Below, one piece after another: positions 17,247 to 26,087 of a stretch of 64,000 bases of DNA (the first letter of the stretch is position 1; every line of letters starts with the position of its first letter). Source of the DNA: SHLQ01 sp964610745 (GTDB lineage Bacteria > Actinomycetota > Acidimicrobiia > Acidimicrobiales > SHLQ01); NCBI GenBank assembly GCA_964610745.1, contig CAZSYL010000003.1, forward strand, positions 1-64,000, written 5' to 3'. The notes under the pieces are model-generated. The model searched no databases. It saw only the letters and a program-made list of their open reading frames with translations, and was not told where the DNA came from. A program made the position numbers and the translations under genes.

Positions 17247-19187
17247 TTGCTCACCTACCGAAATGAGAGCTGCGGAAGCGTGGATCGAGCATTTGACGAA
17301 GTCCAACGCGAACATGAGACCGGGGTTGACCTCGGTGGCCTGCTTCAGGTTGTGGCCGAGAACCTCTATTCGACGCCGATGGTCTCAGTTCGTGAGCTCG
17401 TCCAGAACGCGCATGATTCGGTAACTCGACGCCGCTTCGAGGACCCTGATGCGGTCGCCTCCGACTTTGAGATCGTCGTCACCGCTGACGAGAGTGCACG
17501 GACATTAATGGTCGCCGATACCGGGGCTGGTCTTACCGAGGATGAGATTCATCAGTTCCTCGCCACGATCGGGACTGGATACACCCGTCAACTTCGTGGC
17601 GACATCGAAGGCGTTGATGGCAGCGACCTGATTGGCTTGTTCGGAATCGGGTTTCTTTCGGCCTTCGTGGTCTCCGAGCGTGTCGAAGTGACGACCACGT
17701 CGTTTAAGAGCCCTGGCGAAACTCACAAGTACGTCAGCAACGACGGCCAGCGCTACTCCGTTGAACGGGTCGAATCACAGCCGATTGGCACGACCGTCGG
17801 TCTTTCTTTGAAGGAGCGTCACAGTGTTCTGTCTTCGCCGGAGAGCATTGAGTCGACCCTGCAACGATATGCGCGTCTTCTGACGTGTCCGGTCCGGGTG
17901 AACCGCAATCCTCCGATCAACGCAACTGCGCCGCCATGGCGCGATGAACGAAAACTAGGGCCTGAAGAGGCGAACCTCGCCAACCTTGAGTTCGCAGCCC
18001 AGTTCGAGCGTTCGTTCATGCCTCTTTGCGCGAAGGTCTTTCGTGGCTCGGGTGTGCCGAAGAAGGATGAACTGGGCATGGCGACCTCGCTCGGCGCTGG
18101 CGTGGCCGATGTCCAGGGTCTGTTTTGGGTGCAGGACGGCAGCACCTATGGCAGTTCGGACAACCGAAACCTGTCCGTGTTTGTTCGTCGCATGCTGCTC
18201 GATGACGATGCACGAGACCTGCTCCCTCGCTGGGCCGGGTTCGTCGGTGGGGTCATCGAGTCTTCGACAATGACGCCGACCGCGAGCCGCGAAGACCTCC
18301 AACGCGACGAAGTCTATGACGCTGTCGCCCACGAAATTTCCGAACAACTCATCGCATGGCTCGCCGAGCTACCACGTACCGAACCCGATACCTGGCGACG
18401 AATTTTACGTCGGCACAACTCGGCACTGATCGGTGCTGCTCTCTCCGATGAGCGCCTATTCTCGATCCTCGATCACCATCTGCGGGTTCCTACGACCACT
18501 GGTGATCTCACCGTGCGCGAGCTCTTTGAGCGGACTGGAAACGCTCGGCTTCACGTCTCGTTGAGCGCAGGTGCGGGTTTTGAAGACATGCTCCTTCGTG
18601 CGCAGAAAATACCGGTCGCTCGCGGTGAGTTCTTTGGGGTCCTCGCCCTGCTGCGACGATTCTCCGAGACGAACCACATCGAACTGATCGAGCTCGGTAG
18701 CGACTCAGCGAACCAGGTCCTGTTCACCGAGGTCGACCTCGATCCGGTCGATCGTTCGTGGCTCATGGAACACCTCGTTGGTTTAGACGAACGGCTCGTG
18801 CCTGCCGTCTTTGAACCAGCGACCGTTCCCTTGGTTTCAGTTCCCGATCGCGAGGCAGAGCTCAAATCGCTCATCGAGGACGATGATGCCGACAACCGCA
18901 TCTCAGCATCGGTATTGAAGTTGGCACGAATGCACACCCACAAGACCGAAGAGCGAGCGCCGACGCAACTGTTTGTAAATCTGAACAACCCTGCAATTGC
19001 GAGTGTCCTGGAACATCGACGGACGAGTGGCAACACGATCGCGGCCATCACATTGTTGCGCTCGATCAAGACCCTTCTCACGGCGGGTGATTCCGCGGGA
19101 AGTACTGGCAGGAAACAGTCCGAGGTGGCCGACGCGCTCGACGAGGTCTCACGAATTGTCAGCGACATGGTCACGCCACCTCAGTGA
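17247..19187 (+). CDS. HSP90/HtpG-like GHKL ATPase
   Basis: About 646 residues. The N-terminal GHKL ATP-binding site is complete: SVRELVQNAHD (E50, N54), VADTGAGLTEDEIHQFL (D91, G93) and GLFGIGFLSAFVV. An HSP90-like middle domain follows (NPPINATAPPW and the TPTASREDLQRDEVY motif typical of HtpG: S-R-E-x-L). The C-terminal third diverges from HtpG. It should be a homodimeric ATP-dependent chaperone or remodeller. Either TTG 17247 or GTG 17280 could be the start; the latter is preceded by gcggaag. The TPR gene starts 51 bp downstream, a pairing suggestive of chaperone and co-chaperone. Confidence 0.85.
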   Translation: MLTYRNESCGSVDRAFDEVQREHETGVDLGGLLQVVAENLYSTPMVSVRELVQNAHDSVTRRRFEDPDAVASDFEIVVTADESARTLMVADTGAGLTEDEIHQFLATIGTGYTRQLRGDIEGVDGSDLIGLFGIGFLSAFVVSERVEVTTTSFKSPGETHKYVSNDGQRYSVERVESQPIGTTVGLSLKERHSVLSSPESIESTLQRYARLLTCPVRVNRNPPINATAPPWRDERKLGPEEANLANLEFAAQFERSFMPLCAKVFRGSGVPKKDELGMATSLGAGVADVQGLFWVQDGSTYGSSDNRNLSVFVRRMLLDDDARDLLPRWAGFVGGVIESSTMTPTASREDLQRDEVYDAVAHEISEQLIAWLAELPRTEPDTWRRILRRHNSALIGAALSDERLFSILDHHLRVPTTTGDLTVRELFERTGNARLHVSLSAGAGFEDMLLRAQKIPVARGEFFGVLALLRRFSETNHIELIELGSDSANQVLFTEVDLDPVDRSWLMEHLVGLDERLVPAVFEPATVPLVSVPDREAELKSLIEDDDADNRISASVLKLARMHTHKTEERAPTQLFVNLNNPAIASVLEHRRTSGNTIAAITLLRSIKTLLTAGDSAGSTGRKQSEVADALDEVSRIVSDMVTPPQ

Positions 19188-19238
19188 TCTGGACACATTA
19201 CAGAACGCACACACGACTACCGAACGGATAGGCAACGC

Positions 19239-21539
19239 ATGGATATTTGGGAATGGGTCGAGGATCTGCAGGCCGAACTACATGAGCAGGGACAAGGCCA
19301 TCTGGCTGAGGCGCTGATGGAGCTGCCGGTTGCTGCGACCGATGACGACCCGCGTGCCGACGCGCTCGCGCCTGAACTGCTCGCTGCGGCCAAGACGATG
19401 AACAACGAGTGGCTCGAGGTCTACACACGACACTGGCACCTGCAATATCTCGTGAGTTCTCACCAGAAGGCGGACGCGCTGCTTGGATATGCCGTCGAGG
19501 CCCTGGAGAAGGCTCATCGAGAAGAGACGAGGGAATGCCCTCAGGCGGTCTGTACAACCCAGGATCTCTCGTTTGTGTACGAGACCATCGACGCGGTGGG
19601 ATACGCGCCCGAGAGAGAAGCGGTTTGTCGTGAGTCGCTTCTCCGCGTGACGCCGGAATGGAACTGCTATGACTGTCTCAGCCGAGAGCTGGCCGACGCT
19701 GTCGCCGATCAGGGGCGCGTCGATGAGGCTCGCGATGTCATAGAGACCTCGTTGCGGGAGATGACGGCGGTCGGGGAGACCCCTTCGACGGCCTATCCGG
19801 CGCTTCGCGCCCGTGCCGCGAACCTTGCGGGGAACTACGAACTCGCCCTTCAGCTGTGCCAGGAAGCTGAAGGAAACCCATACGAACAGGACCGTCACCG
19901 GGTAAACCGCCATCTTCAACAGACCACGGCGCATCGGAACTTGGGCCAGCTCGAAGAGGCAGTGCAGATGCTCCCCGCCACCGAGGACGTGCGTGGAATG
20001 CGTTCGATCTTGAGCAATTGGGCTGAGGAGTTATATGCACTTGTGCGCTCTGGGATCCTCGAAAATCACGCACAGATCGGCGCCGCACTCCAATCGTTGC
20101 TCGACTACAGCAGCTCTGTCGGTGCGCTCCGTTCGGTAATCGTGATCGGCAGAATTCACGGCGTGCTCGCCGCTGAACGCAACATTGGTTGGGTAGCTGA
20201 GGAGGCGCAGAAGGCAATGGAGGCAGTTGTCGATCAGCTTCCTCAAGACCACGGGGCTTCCGCTGCTATCGCCGAGGTCGAGCGCGCCAGAGCTGGTCTT
20301 GGTACTCCGGAACTGCCATGCCCAGCTGACGAACTCGTCGGCCGACTCGGAGAACTGGAGGCTGCGCCCGAGTTGATCATTTCGTGGTTGCACCAGGCCA
20401 TCGAAGAACTTCCCGACGATGTGCAGCTGCAGCTCACCCTCGTCGAGGCATACCGGGCTTCGGGCAACACCGAAAAGCTGGTTGCCCATGTCGCTTCCCT
20501 CGCCGATCATCCTCTGGTGCTCGACACGCAGTTCCGCCTCGCTGTTCAGTCGATGGTGGCATCGAAGGCTTCGCCCCAAGAGATCGCCGAGGTCGTGAGG
20601 TCCATCGCAACCTCGTTGATTGAACATGGGGGGCCAGCCCATGAGTTTGCCGCTCACCGCATGCTCGCCGAACACGCCTGGCGAACAGATGACTTCGACG
20701 CGACGATCCAAGCCGTTCAGGACGCGCTCGAGGTGAACCCCAAGGACAGCCAGGTTCGTCACCTCGCAGGCCTCGCATCCCTTCGATCAGGCGCGTTCGG
20801 AGAGGCTGCTGGTCACTTCGCTACCTTGAACGAAACCGAACCTGGCTCGTGCGACTGGGAACTCATGACGGCGGCGACATGCATATCAGATTGGGAAACC
20901 GTACGGTCCGCGGCGGCACGCCTAGAGCTCGACCTTCCGCCCGGAAGCGGTCCAATCGACGGCGAGTTCGGTTGGTGTCGAGCAGTTCTCGGTCCGAAAG
21001 ATGATCGGCAGCTGTTGATGGTTCAACGGACAGGACCCGTAACCGGACGAGTGGTCGAGGTCAGCCATCCGAATCGTCCTACGCAGCTCTTTGGGACATC
21101 GGTCGTCTTCGAGCCCGCCGCCTTGAATATTCAAGACCGCGAGGACGAGGGTGAGTCCTGGCTACCGATCTTTGACTCCGTTCTCGACATTCCCGGCGAG
21201 AGTTATGTTGCGCATGTGATCGATGGTGCTGCGCCGAGCTCGGAGCAGTGGGCAGCGACACTGGAGAAACTCCGTTCCCTAGGATGGGGCGCATGGGCTG
21301 CAGAATGGCCCGACTACACCGTTGTGGATCCACAGAAGGACGGAGCGCCGCTTCAAGGCATCTACGTCTTCCTTGCCGTTCCCGAGGCACTCGAGGCGAG
21401 CGAGATCGATCAGACGCTAAGCGCCGCGACAGCGGACTGGAACCATCCAGTCACGTGGCCATCTCTAGTCGATGAGCTCTCCGAGGAACGCCAGCAGCAG
21501 CAGGCAGACATCATGGAGCGCTACGGCATCACCGAGTGA
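19239..21539 (+). CDS. TPR-repeat protein, probable partner of the HSP90-like ATPase
   Basis: 766 residues, no signal peptide. Helical TPR-type repeats run from about residue 60 to 570, for example ELADAVADQGRVDEARDVIE, RAANLAGNYELALQLCQEA, and AEHAWRTDDFDATIQAVQDA with LEVNPKDSQVRHLAG. The last 190 residues form a different, non-repeated domain (around LFGTSVVFEPAALN and YVAHVIDGAAPSSEQWAATL) that I do not recognise. In eukaryotes TPR proteins dock to HSP90; here the adjacent same-strand gene 51 bp upstream is HSP90-like, so a functional pair is inferred. The bacterial protein lacks the eukaryotic MEEVD docking context. Confidence 0.75.
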   Translation: MDIWEWVEDLQAELHEQGQGHLAEALMELPVAATDDDPRADALAPELLAAAKTMNNEWLEVYTRHWHLQYLVSSHQKADALLGYAVEALEKAHREETRECPQAVCTTQDLSFVYETIDAVGYAPEREAVCRESLLRVTPEWNCYDCLSRELADAVADQGRVDEARDVIETSLREMTAVGETPSTAYPALRARAANLAGNYELALQLCQEAEGNPYEQDRHRVNRHLQQTTAHRNLGQLEEAVQMLPATEDVRGMRSILSNWAEELYALVRSGILENHAQIGAALQSLLDYSSSVGALRSVIVIGRIHGVLAAERNIGWVAEEAQKAMEAVVDQLPQDHGASAAIAEVERARAGLGTPELPCPADELVGRLGELEAAPELIISWLHQAIEELPDDVQLQLTLVEAYRASGNTEKLVAHVASLADHPLVLDTQFRLAVQSMVASKASPQEIAEVVRSIATSLIEHGGPAHEFAAHRMLAEHAWRTDDFDATIQAVQDALEVNPKDSQVRHLAGLASLRSGAFGEAAGHFATLNETEPGSCDWELMTAATCISDWETVRSAAARLELDLPPGSGPIDGEFGWCRAVLGPKDDRQLLMVQRTGPVTGRVVEVSHPNRPTQLFGTSVVFEPAALNIQDREDEGESWLPIFDSVLDIPGESYVAHVIDGAAPSSEQWAATLEKLRSLGWGAWAAEWPDYTVVDPQKDGAPLQGIYVFLAVPEALEASEIDQTLSAATADWNHPVTWPSLVDELSEERQQQQADIMERYGITE

Positions 21540-21570
21540 TTGGCTGAATAGCCGAGCGAGCGCCGGGATG

Positions 21571-22452
21571 TCAGAGGGAGCGGTTCAGAGCGCCGAGGTG
21601 GGTCAACGTTTCGATCGCGAGTTCCTGTGGCGCACTCATAGCTCGAAACATGATGTCATCGAACCCGGCGGCTGCGTATTGTGCGATCTTCGCTGCTGCG
21701 TCGTCTGGATCTCCAACGAGCAGCTGATCCATCCTCTGGCCCCGGTATCCCCTCGCAACGATGGCCTCAGCGATAGTGCGCGCAGCATCGCCGTCTTCGA
21801 GGATCAGGCCGTCGAGTCGGACGATGGCGCGTTCACCGCCCTCGCTTCGGTACAGGTTCATCGAATGCTGTGTTCCTCCGATGGTCTCGCCGGCGGTTGC
21901 ATACCATGCGTTGCCCATCCGGGCAGCCCGCCGTACTGCGACGTCCACGCCACCAGCAATCCACCAATCGACTTCTTGGTCGGGTCGCGGCCTCAGACCG
22001 ACACGAGCGCCTGACATACCGAATTCGGGTGCATCGATGCGTTCACCAGCGAGAAGCGCTTTGACGACTGGTATGGCTTGTTCGAGGGCTCGGCCTCGTG
22101 TGGAATGATCTGCACCAAAGGCAGCAAACTGGTCTTCGCCCCAACCAATCCCCGTCTGGACGATGAACGTGTCGTTATGTGTTGCTGCCAGCGTTCCAAT
22201 GTGTTCAGCCATGAGCAGGGGATGCCACAAGGGAACGAGGAAGAGGCATCCCGCGGGTCGATCCGGCCATTCGGCCAACATGCGGCCCAGCATCGGCGTG
22301 TTCTGGGCGTACGGCACTCCCATGTTGTGGTGATCGCCGATTGTCAATGCGCTAACGCCCGAGCTATGAGCAGTCCGGGCACGCTCGATCATGAGCGCGG
22401 GACCGTTGTCGACGTGGGTGGAACTGATCGAGACTCCGATTCGCATCGTCAT
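21571..22452 (-). CDS. LLM-class (F420-type) flavin oxidoreductase
   Basis: 293-residue luciferase-like TIM-barrel protein. Family landmarks: IGVSISSTHVDNG at the start, SALTIGDHHNMG, FIVQTGIGWGEDQFAAFG, WWIAGGVDVAVRRAARMGN and QLLVGDPDDAAAKIAQYAAAGFD (the last typical of F420-dependent members that bind cofactor at the barrel mouth). The hydride substrate is unknown. Its ATG overlaps the malonyl-CoA decarboxylase stop by 4 bp, so the two are translationally coupled; this suggests an acyl- or malonate-linked role, but it is not proof. Confidence 0.85.
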   Translation of the reverse strand: MTMRIGVSISSTHVDNGPALMIERARTAHSSGVSALTIGDHHNMGVPYAQNTPMLGRMLAEWPDRPAGCLFLVPLWHPLLMAEHIGTLAATHNDTFIVQTGIGWGEDQFAAFGADHSTRGRALEQAIPVVKALLAGERIDAPEFGMSGARVGLRPRPDQEVDWWIAGGVDVAVRRAARMGNAWYATAGETIGGTQHSMNLYRSEGGERAIVRLDGLILEDGDAARTIAEAIVARGYRGQRMDQLLVGDPDDAAAKIAQYAAAGFDDIMFRAMSAPQELAIETLTHLGALNRSL

Positions 22453-23636
22453 TCTCCTCGAGGGTCGTTTGCGAGTAGACCGGTGACCTCTTCAGAGGCA
22501 CAGACTTGGCCATCGAGCATCAGTGCCTCATTGTTCGCCAGAAGATCCTGGCCCGAGTACTGATAGTTGACGAGAAGGCCATGAGATTCATTGAGCCCCT
22601 TGGTCGAGGTATCCCCATGGCGGTTGATCTGGGCAATACATGCACCGTTGCGCAGATGAAAGCGAGCAACGGGGTCGGCCGGGAGGTCGCCGCGCCGCGC
22701 CGTGAGAAGATATGCCGCGCAGTGGGCTTCGAGTGCATTCTGATCGGTGGTGTCGACGCCCGGGTGATGTTCCTTCAGCCACATCGCAAAGCCCGGAATC
22801 GGCGAGAGTGTTGCAAAGGTGGTGAGCGCTGGGTCTTCGGCGCGTAGGCGCTCGGTTACTTGTTTGATGAGGAAGCTGCCGAAGCTGATGGCGCGAAGGC
22901 CCGATTGACAGTTGGTGATCGAATAGAAGATCGCAGTGTCGGCCTCGATGGTGGATGAGTGCGGCGGCGGAGCATCGATCACAGCCTGTATCGAGGTGGC
23001 AAGTCCCTTCGTCAACGCAACTTCGACAAAGATGATCGGTTCGTCGGGGAGTGCGGGATGAAAGAACCCGAATGAGCGACGATCGGGGGCGAGACGTCGG
23101 CGAAGGTCATCCCAGCCGCGGATCTCGTGCACAGCTTCGTAGCGGATCAGGCTCTCGAGAATGTGTGCAGGTGTTGTCCAATCGAGCTGCTCGAGGTGGA
23201 GGAAGCCGCGGTTGAACCACGAGGCCAGCAGATATTTCAGGTCTCGTTCGACCGGAGCGAGTTCCGGGTGGGTCGAGCGTCGAGCCAGAAGCTCAGAACG
23301 CATGTCCAGCAGTGAGCCAATGCCGCCCGGCGCTGTGTTGATCGCTCGAAAGAGATCGAGTCGTCGGGAGTCGGCTGCCTCGGCAAGAGCGACCGTGTTC
23401 TCCTCGCTCGGATGACCTCGGTACTGATCGATCGCGGCGTCGACCGCTGCCCGATCAGCGCCGAAGTCCTGGAGGAGCGCGGTGAAGAACGCCGTCTTCT
23501 GATGCTCATCGAAGCTTGTATAGCGACGAACCATCAGTTCGGCGAGCGCTCGTGCTGCGGTCTCTCCTCGCAGGCGAAGGAGCGCGTGCGCGGTACTCCT
23601 CGTTACGTCGACGACGCTCTCTCGGGCTGTAGTCAC
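22449..23636 (-). CDS. Malonyl-CoA decarboxylase
   Basis: 395 residues, cytoplasmic; converts malonyl-CoA to acetyl-CoA and CO2, lowering malonyl-CoA and permitting malonate use. The helical N-terminal domain (about 1-130) is followed by a GNAT-fold catalytic domain with AIFYSITNCQSGLRAISFG (catalytic Ser of the YSI motif) and RFHLRNGACIAQINRHGD (catalytic His of FHLRNGA). Also FGFFHPALPDEPIIFVEVAL. The GTG start sits inside a hairpin (23632-23666). The gene overlaps the LLM oxidoreductase gene by 4 bp and follows the MMPL gene. Confidence 0.9.
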   Translation of the reverse strand: MTTARESVVDVTRSTAHALLRLRGETAARALAELMVRRYTSFDEHQKTAFFTALLQDFGADRAAVDAAIDQYRGHPSEENTVALAEAADSRRLDLFRAINTAPGGIGSLLDMRSELLARRSTHPELAPVERDLKYLLASWFNRGFLHLEQLDWTTPAHILESLIRYEAVHEIRGWDDLRRRLAPDRRSFGFFHPALPDEPIIFVEVALTKGLATSIQAVIDAPPPHSSTIEADTAIFYSITNCQSGLRAISFGSFLIKQVTERLRAEDPALTTFATLSPIPGFAMWLKEHHPGVDTTDQNALEAHCAAYLLTARRGDLPADPVARFHLRNGACIAQINRHGDTSTKGLNESHGLLVNYQYSGQDLLANNEALMLDGQVCASEEVTGLLANDPRGE

Positions 23637-23666
23637 GCCCCGAGGCTAGAAGCCCCAGGGCGTGAC
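23632..23666 (-). promoter_or_regulatory. Hairpin enclosing the malonyl-CoA decarboxylase start codon
   Basis: On the minus-strand RNA, GTCACGCCC (23666-23658) pairs over 9 bp with GGGCGTGAC (23640-23632). The second arm contains the GTG start codon (23636-23634) and its G-rich ribosome site; inner GGCT/AGCC bases extend the stem. It could hide the start codon, or act as the terminator of the upstream MMPL gene, which ends at 23701. Confidence 0.5.
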
Positions 23667-23700
23667 GTGGGCCATGCACTTTGCACGACGTTTGTCCGGC

Positions 23701-25911
23701 TTAGTTTCGCGCCATGACTGGGACCTCGATCGGTTCGGCTGGGGTTGTGTCCGTACCGTCGACATCAATGCTTGGCAACCATCGTTTCAGCGGAGCTGGT
23801 AGCCACCAGTTACGGTCACCGAGAAGCTTCATGGTGGCAGGTACGAGAACCATACGCACGATGGATGCGTCGACGAATATTGCCGTCGCTAGTCCGAGCC
23901 CGAACATCTTTGTGGTGGGGTCATCGGACACGACGAATCCAAGGAAGACCGAGATCATGATGAGGGCCGCAGAGGTAATCACGCGAGCTGTGCTAGCCAG
24001 GCCTTCGACGACCGAGCGGCCGTTGTCTCCTGTTGCGAGATAGTGCTCTCGAATCCGGCTCAGCAGAAACACCTCATAGTCCATCGAGAGGCCGAACAGG
24101 ATGGCGAACATGAACATCGGGATGAACGACACGATTGGCACGGTCGTTTCCAGGCCGATCAGTTCCTTTCCCCAGCCCCATTGAAAGACCATGACCAGCA
24201 GGCCGTAGGAAGCCCCGATGCTGAGCAGATTGAGAAGCGCTGCTTTGAGGGCCACGAGTATCGAGCGGAAGACCATGGTGAGAAGTAAGAACGACAGCAG
24301 GACCACGGAGGTTACGAGGAGGGGAAGGCGTTCGGCGATCCGGTCGGCTATGTCACCGAAGTTTGCGTTAAGGCCTCCGATATGAGCACTCGCTTCCGTG
24401 TTGCTCAGCGAGGCCGGAAACACTTCGTTTCTCAACCGCTCGATGGTGGTCGCTGTCTCATCGTCCTGGGGCGAGGTTGTAGGAATAGCAATGATGCTTG
24501 CAACGCCGGCGGTCATATCGATCCCCTGGGCGTCGGCGACCACAACTCCTGGGTCGTTCGCAACGTCATTGGCCAGTCGGATCACCAGCGCTTCTGCTCC
24601 TGTCGAAACGTTGTCGAGGTCAACCGCGATCACAAGAGGAGCGTTGGTGCCAGGCCCAAAGCCCTCAGCGACCAGGTCGTAGGCTCGTCGCTCGGACCTG
24701 CTTTCAGCAAGGGAGCCCTCATCGGGGAAACCCAGTTGCAGATCGAGGATGGGGGCAGTGAGCGCTAAAAGAAGAGCGGTTACGCCGATCGTGTACTTCA
24801 ACGCATGGGCAGCGACGTGCTCGCCCCACCGATGCCAGCGTTCGCTCGCCACTTCGGTGGCCTTGGTGCGCCGGACGCTGAAACGGTCGATGTTGTGACC
24901 AACAAGGCCGAGAAACGCTGGGAGGAGCGTCAGGGCGCCCAGAACCATGAACAAGACGATGGCCGATGTGGCGATCCCGGCGGCGGTAACGAACGGAACC
25001 CCGGCTACACCGAGCCCAAGGATTGCGATCACTACAGTGCCTCCTGCGAAGATGACAGCGCGACCTGCGGTCGACACCGCTAGTCCAACCGCCTTTGGCA
25101 CGGGGTGACCGTTGGCGAGAAGCTCGCGGTAGCGAGTGATGAGAAAGAGCGCATAGTCAATGCCCACGCCCAGGCCCACCATGGTGGCTATCTGGGGCGC
25201 GAACGTAGGGATGGGAACGACATAGGCGATGAGTGACAAGCTGCTGATGCCCACCGCGAGGCCGAACAATGCCACGCCGATTGGAAGCCCCATGGCGATC
25301 ACCGAACCGAATGCTGCGAGGAGAATCAGGACCGCGGCGATGAGGCCGATGAGTTCACCCGTCCCGGTTTCCGGTTCGGAGAACGCAAAGCTGAGTTCGC
25401 CTCCCATCTCGACCTGAAGGTCCGAGCCAGCAAAACCTTCAACAACCCCCTGCAGATTCTCAAGATCGGCGACGCTGAGCGAGTCGACCGTTGGATACTG
25501 AATCCGAAGAAGGCCGATTCGTTCATCGGTGGAAATAAGAGCTCCGAGCAAACCCCCTTGGGCAGCGTCCGCTGTCGGGGTCACCGCCAACACGTTTGGC
25601 AGGGCTAGGAGCTCTTGCTCAAGTTCGATAAGCGTAGATTGAGCAGCGCCTTGCTCGGTCAGAGTCGCGTCTGGCGCCGTTGGTCTGACGGCGACCTGAG
25701 CTGTGATCCCGGCAGTGTCAGCGCCGGCTTCAGTGAGTAGATCGACCGCCCGTTGAGAGTCGAGACCGGGGACATCAAAGGAGTCTTCAAGTTCCTGACC
25801 GAACGACAGTGCGGTGCCGACTACCACCAACGCCGCAATTGCCCAGATGGCGAGTACCCGCCAAGGTTTGGTGGCCGAGAAATGGCCGAGTCGGTACAAC
25901 GTCGATGTCAT
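23701..25911 (-). CDS. MMPL-family RND-type membrane transporter
   Basis: 736 residues from the ATG at 25911 (RBS GAAGGG). Two duplicated halves each have one helix, a large extracytoplasmic domain and a five-helix bundle, the MMPL/RND plan. Visible landmarks: VGLGVGIDYALFLITRYRE in the first half and ILFGLSMDYEVFLLSRIRE in the second, carrying the proton-relay Asp-Tyr pair. MMPL proteins export lipids or drugs by proton motive force. It is divergently transcribed from a histidine kinase/response regulator pair that may control it. I reject the longer 25965 start for lack of hydrophobic or family similarity in the extra 18 residues. Confidence 0.9.
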   Translation of the reverse strand: MTSTLYRLGHFSATKPWRVLAIWAIAALVVVGTALSFGQELEDSFDVPGLDSQRAVDLLTEAGADTAGITAQVAVRPTAPDATLTEQGAAQSTLIELEQELLALPNVLAVTPTADAAQGGLLGALISTDERIGLLRIQYPTVDSLSVADLENLQGVVEGFAGSDLQVEMGGELSFAFSEPETGTGELIGLIAAVLILLAAFGSVIAMGLPIGVALFGLAVGISSLSLIAYVVPIPTFAPQIATMVGLGVGIDYALFLITRYRELLANGHPVPKAVGLAVSTAGRAVIFAGGTVVIAILGLGVAGVPFVTAAGIATSAIVLFMVLGALTLLPAFLGLVGHNIDRFSVRRTKATEVASERWHRWGEHVAAHALKYTIGVTALLLALTAPILDLQLGFPDEGSLAESRSERRAYDLVAEGFGPGTNAPLVIAVDLDNVSTGAEALVIRLANDVANDPGVVVADAQGIDMTAGVASIIAIPTTSPQDDETATTIERLRNEVFPASLSNTEASAHIGGLNANFGDIADRIAERLPLLVTSVVLLSFLLLTMVFRSILVALKAALLNLLSIGASYGLLVMVFQWGWGKELIGLETTVPIVSFIPMFMFAILFGLSMDYEVFLLSRIREHYLATGDNGRSVVEGLASTARVITSAALIMISVFLGFVVSDDPTTKMFGLGLATAIFVDASIVRMVLVPATMKLLGDRNWWLPAPLKRWLPSIDVDGTDTTPAEPIEVPVMARN

Positions 25912-26087
25912 GATGTGCCCTTCGTATGAGTGCCGTGAACGGCGGAACGTGTTCGTAGAAGACACGTTGCGGACGGCGACTCAAAAGCACATCGGCGTAG
26001 TGGCCAGAAGTGAGTCGTCCGAGCGGCCGGTTTGCTTTCATACTTTCGGCCGATCATCGACCCGCTGGGATTTCGTATGGTGGAGTG
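25912..26087. promoter_or_regulatory. Divergent promoter region between MMPL and histidine kinase genes
   Basis: 176 bp between divergent genes; it must hold both promoters and is the likely binding place of the neighbouring NarL-type regulator. A short inverted repeat cgaaagtatgaaag/ctttcatactttcg-like stretch lies near 26034-26047. No recognised consensus. Confidence 0.4.
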
